Notes under the pieces: generated by a model
Databases searched by the model: none
What the model was told of the DNA's origin: nothing
What the model saw: the letters and a program-made list of their open reading frames with translations, nothing else
Shown here: in pieces, positions 5,701-6,151 of the stretch
Numbering within the stretch: position 1 is the stretch's first letter
Layout: every line of letters starts with the position of its first letter
Origin: Anaerolineae bacterium
GTDB lineage: Bacteria; Chloroflexota; Anaerolineae; B4-G1
NCBI GenBank assembly: GCA_030612585.1
Contig: JAUWNP010000240.1
Span: forward strand, 1-6,151
Reading direction: 5' to 3'
DNA length: 6,151 nt
Position numbers and translations under genes: made by a program

Positions 5701-5991
5701 GTCATCTCTATTGGCCTCGCGGGCAGCATGGCGGCGCTGCTGGCGCATGGCCTGGTGGACAACACGCTGTTCTTCCCCGACCTGGCGCTGGTCTTCTTCC
5801 TGACGCTGGCGCTGCTTGCAGAGGGCAGGGGGGCGGAGGGGCAGGGGAGCAGAGGAGCAGGGGAGCAGGGGAACAGGGGAGCAGGGGCTAAAGATAGGGT
5901 TGCAACAGGCTCAGGATTTTGGTCAGTGGCGCGACGTCGTCCTCGTCGAATTGAACCGGCTTGTGTGAGTCGATGTCCAGCACGGCGATGA
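2701..5991 (+). CDS. Fusion of GH39-like glycosidase domain and O-antigen ligase/polymerase (Wzy_C) membrane domain
   Basis: This is a 1096-residue envelope protein. Residues 1-10 are basic and 11-33 form a signal anchor. Residues about 55-395 form a GH-A-type TIM barrel (GH39-like): SFYWSQIEPEPGRFDW (92-107), YYQVWDEPNL with likely acid/base E166, and VWASHWGWNALP (301-312), where H305 sits where a nucleophile Glu is expected. Residues 400-530 are a beta-rich accessory domain. From 537 on there are about 14 hydrophobic segments. The ligase signature is at SFSRGALL (835-842, R838), HPWFGVGPGNF (912-922) and HPHNLYLDHWTRLGILGLL (943-961, H945), as in WaaL/Wzy_C proteins that join or polymerise lipid-linked glycans on the outer face of the membrane. 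Several in-frame repeats interrupt it at loops. After about residue 1040 the sequence is repeat-encoded and then antisense to the convergent gene, so the native C-terminus is probably lost. The ligase call is firm; catalysis by the glycosidase domain is uncertain. Confidence 0.85.
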   Translation: MFRRRESQHAFRLFLWLALLLAVGLVAQTVVVTHQTRARGLHSGFPAPVAGADVPILGVNVTLEQYDDEEGEELEAALARIAEGGFVWVRQSFYWSQIEPEPGRFDWTVPDRIMAALARHPGLRLVAVLDDSPPIPPTDPGRFAAFAGAFAARYGAQVDYYQVWDEPNLAFHWGGGPVNPPAYADLLARTARAIRAADRSSALPSSSLRTSTAGPDAHILLAGLAPTVETGPQNLSDVSYLEQLYQAGAAPYFDIVAGKPYGFDTGPDDRRAPEDGTVLNFSRLLLLREVMVERGDAGKAVWASHWGWNALPPTWTGAPSLWGQTDEATQAARTVAALERARTEWPWAGALILEHFQPAAGPDDPRWGFALVGQDGIPRPVYDAVASWAAALPDGAPAGGYPALNPWATYEGDWRVGPLGADAGRSAALTTGSGGDRATLRFVGPAVALTVRRGPYRAFLYVTVDGRPANRLPRDEAGRAYIVLYDKIPTVTTVPLATGLPPGLHTVEVVAEGGQGQWVLVDWRVGTEPVRENFGWQIAGLAAAGLVLAALLIRDARRVEWGALARVFLGWPEWAQVALVVGLTGVLWATAWASWGRDLSLVSCSPFTAFCFFLSLLTMLLLAAFFALRPDLGLALVAFTAPFYLHPGAMLYRALSLPEVLVVLCTVGITSLRIYESTNLRISPIDWAVLLLVLAAVVAGLTAADRGAALFELRAVFLLPALYYGLLRLARLDGRARWRVLDGWVLGSVGVALIGLVQYALGSNVSIAEGGLPRLQSVYYSPNNVGLYLGRVWPLLVAVALYPSPSLSPGRGGETCRRVLYALALAVVTLALVLSFSRGALLLALPAALLVMGWRAGGRWRWAALALVVAGALALIPLLRVPRFASLLDLQQGSTFFRLGLWRSTLTMIREHPWFGVGPGNFPAAYRTRYVLPSAWEEFNLEHPHNLYLDHWTRLGILGLLAGVAVQVAFWHLSPGPSPRRGGEVSPSLRRSQPSSPRALVISIGLAGSMAALLAHGLVDNTLFFPDLALVFFLTLALLAEGRGAEGQGSRGAGEQGNRGAGAKDRVATGSGFWSVARRRPRRIEPACVSRCPARR
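3298..3340. repeat. In-frame short dispersed-repeat-like insertion in the glycosidase domain
   Basis: Residues 200-214 (Ser/Thr/Leu-rich) break an otherwise typical transition from the helix RAIRAADR to the strand PDAHILLAGLAP. The DNA core CTTCGTCTTCGCTCAGGACA (3311-3330) is less G/C-skewed than its surroundings. It resembles a short repeat I recall in many uncultured-bacterium genomes, whose translation contains LRLRSGQA; that peptide appears here in frame +2. Removing about 45 nt would restore a standard GH loop. Family membership is from memory only. Confidence 0.55.
4494..4545. repeat. Pyrimidine-rich low-complexity insertion candidate
   Basis: This is a C/T-rich, G-poor stretch in a gene that otherwise favours G and C. 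It encodes residues 599-615 (Ser, Phe, Cys-rich) at the start of a membrane segment. Its reverse complement contains GGGGAGCAGG (complement of 4508-4517), a decamer also present at 5860-5869 and 5876-5885 in the C-terminal array. It may be a decayed, inverted copy of the same repeat type. Confidence 0.4.
4709..4748. repeat. 8-bp-period tandem array (CGAATCTA) inside the ligase domain
   Basis: Five consecutive octamers are visible: CGAGCCTG, CGAATTTA, CGAATCTA, CGAATCTA and CGGATTTC. The middle three are nearly identical. The array is AT-rich inside a GC-rich gene and encodes SLRIYESTNLRIS (671-683), a hydrophilic loop between two membrane segments. It looks inserted, and the frame is preserved. 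Confidence 0.75.
5106..5140. repeat. G/C palindrome 1 inserted in a membrane-protein loop
   Basis: CCCCTCCCC (5106-5114) pairs perfectly with GGGGAGGGG (5132-5140) around a 17-nt loop. A smaller nested pair, CCCAG/CTGGG, lies inside (5113-5117 and 5126-5130). The palindrome encodes PSPSLSPGRGGE (803-814), a Pro/Gly-rich peptide between two hydrophobic segments. The same RGGE read-out recurs in palindrome 2. Confidence 0.75.
5616..5652. repeat. G/C palindrome 2 inserted in a membrane-protein loop
   Basis: CCCCTCCCCG (5628-5637) pairs perfectly with CGGGGAGGGG (5641-5650) around a 3-nt CGT loop. It encodes LSPGPSPRRGGE (973-984) right after the conserved Wzy_C helix. It is a related but not identical copy of the palindrome at 5106-5140, read in the same frame. 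I recall similar LSPGPSP-type peptides interrupting unrelated proteins in Chloroflexota and other environmental genomes. Confidence 0.8.
5821..5887. repeat. G-rich tract with 8-bp tandem array (GCAGGGGA)
   Basis: From 5841 the octamer GCAGGGGA repeats almost six times (5841-5848, variant GCAGAGGA 5849-5856, 5857-5864, 5865-5872, variant ACAGGGGA 5873-5880, partial 5881-5887). It is preceded by a degenerate G-rich lead-in. It encodes Gly/Ala/Gln/Arg-rich residues 1041-1062 of the fusion protein. The array ends exactly where the stop codon of the convergent gene begins (5888-5890). Because 8 is not a multiple of 3, gain or loss of single units would shift the upstream gene's frame. Confidence 0.85.
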
Positions 5992-6151
5992 CCTGATCCT
6001 CTTTCATCACCGGCAGGACGATCTCGCTCTTGGAGCGCGAGTCGCAGGCGACGTGGCCGGGGAATTGCTCGACGTCCGGCACGACCACCGGCTGCCGGGT
6101 GCGGGCGCAGTGCAGACAGACGCCGCGCTCCCGCAGCACCTGGCAGGCGAC
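5888..6151 (-). CDS. msrC: Free methionine-R-sulfoxide reductase, GAF fold (5' partial)
   Basis: The C-terminal 87 residues of a GAF-domain protein run leftward from the window's right edge to a TAG at 5890-5888. The fragment contains RGVC, VVVPDVEQFPGHVACDS, KSEIVLPV and VIAVLDIDS, the signature of the fRMsr family (E. coli YebR/MsrC), which reduces free L-methionine-(R)-S-oxide in the cytoplasm. The cysteines in RGVC and HVACD are 24 residues apart, as I recall for Cys94 and Cys118 of the E. coli enzyme. A third Cys nine residues before the first of these (VACQ at the very edge) fits Cys84 within one residue. An additional Cys (GVCLHC) is present. The family is usually around 150-165 residues, so roughly half is missing. 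The GTG at 6139 is internal, not the start. The gene is convergent with, and overlapped by, the fusion gene. Confidence 0.87.
   Translation of the reverse strand, partial: VACQVLRERGVCLHCARTRQPVVVPDVEQFPGHVACDSRSKSEIVLPVMKEDQVIAVLDIDSHKPVQFDEDDVAPLTKILSLLQPYL

Noticed and set aside
4709..5887. CRISPR array
   Set aside because: The repeats are 8-bp tandems or isolated palindromes without unique spacers of regular length, and no cas-like gene is present.

Overview
The window is GC-rich bacterial DNA. It holds three same-strand genes and one convergent gene, and it looks like part of an envelope or exopolysaccharide locus. The fused glycosidase/O-antigen-ligase architecture, the high GC and the many short dispersed repeats tolerated inside coding sequence suggest an environmental Chloroflexota-type bacterium (Anaerolineae or similar). 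That assignment is inference from recalled patterns, not a search result.

Layout: (1) 1-1049 (+) is the 3' part of a GH5 endoglycoceramidase-like glycoside hydrolase, with its N-terminal part outside the window. (2) 1050-1213 is intergenic and contains a 110-bp MITE-like insertion (1077-1186) with 11-bp perfect terminal inverted repeats, a 10-bp flanking direct repeat and an internal double hairpin. (3) 1214-2584 (+) is an alkaline-phosphatase-superfamily sulfatase-like hydrolase with Thr where sulfatases carry the formylglycine Cys/Ser. (4) 2585-2700 is a short intergenic leader with no clear signal apart from a weak Shine-Dalgarno. (5) 2701-5991 (+) is an unusual 1096-residue fusion: N-terminal membrane anchor, extracytoplasmic GH39-like TIM barrel, beta-rich accessory domain, then a polytopic O-antigen ligase/polymerase (Wzy_C type) domain. 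(6) 5888-6151 (-) is the C-terminal part of a GAF-fold free-methionine-R-sulfoxide reductase, cut by the right edge.

The first three genes fit together as functions acting on glycans or glycolipids outside the membrane: a glycoside hydrolase, a hydrolase of sulfate or phosphate esters, and a ligase/polymerase carrying its own glycosidase-like domain. The reductase is an unrelated convergent neighbour.

The most striking feature is the fusion gene itself. It carries about six short repeat or low-complexity insertions of at least four kinds: a direct-repeat element in the glycosidase domain, two G/C-rich palindromes, 8-bp-period arrays, and a pyrimidine tract. All are in frame and nearly all fall in predicted loops. 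The last one has apparently carried the reading frame past the normal end of the protein and 104 bp into the antisense of the neighbouring reductase gene.
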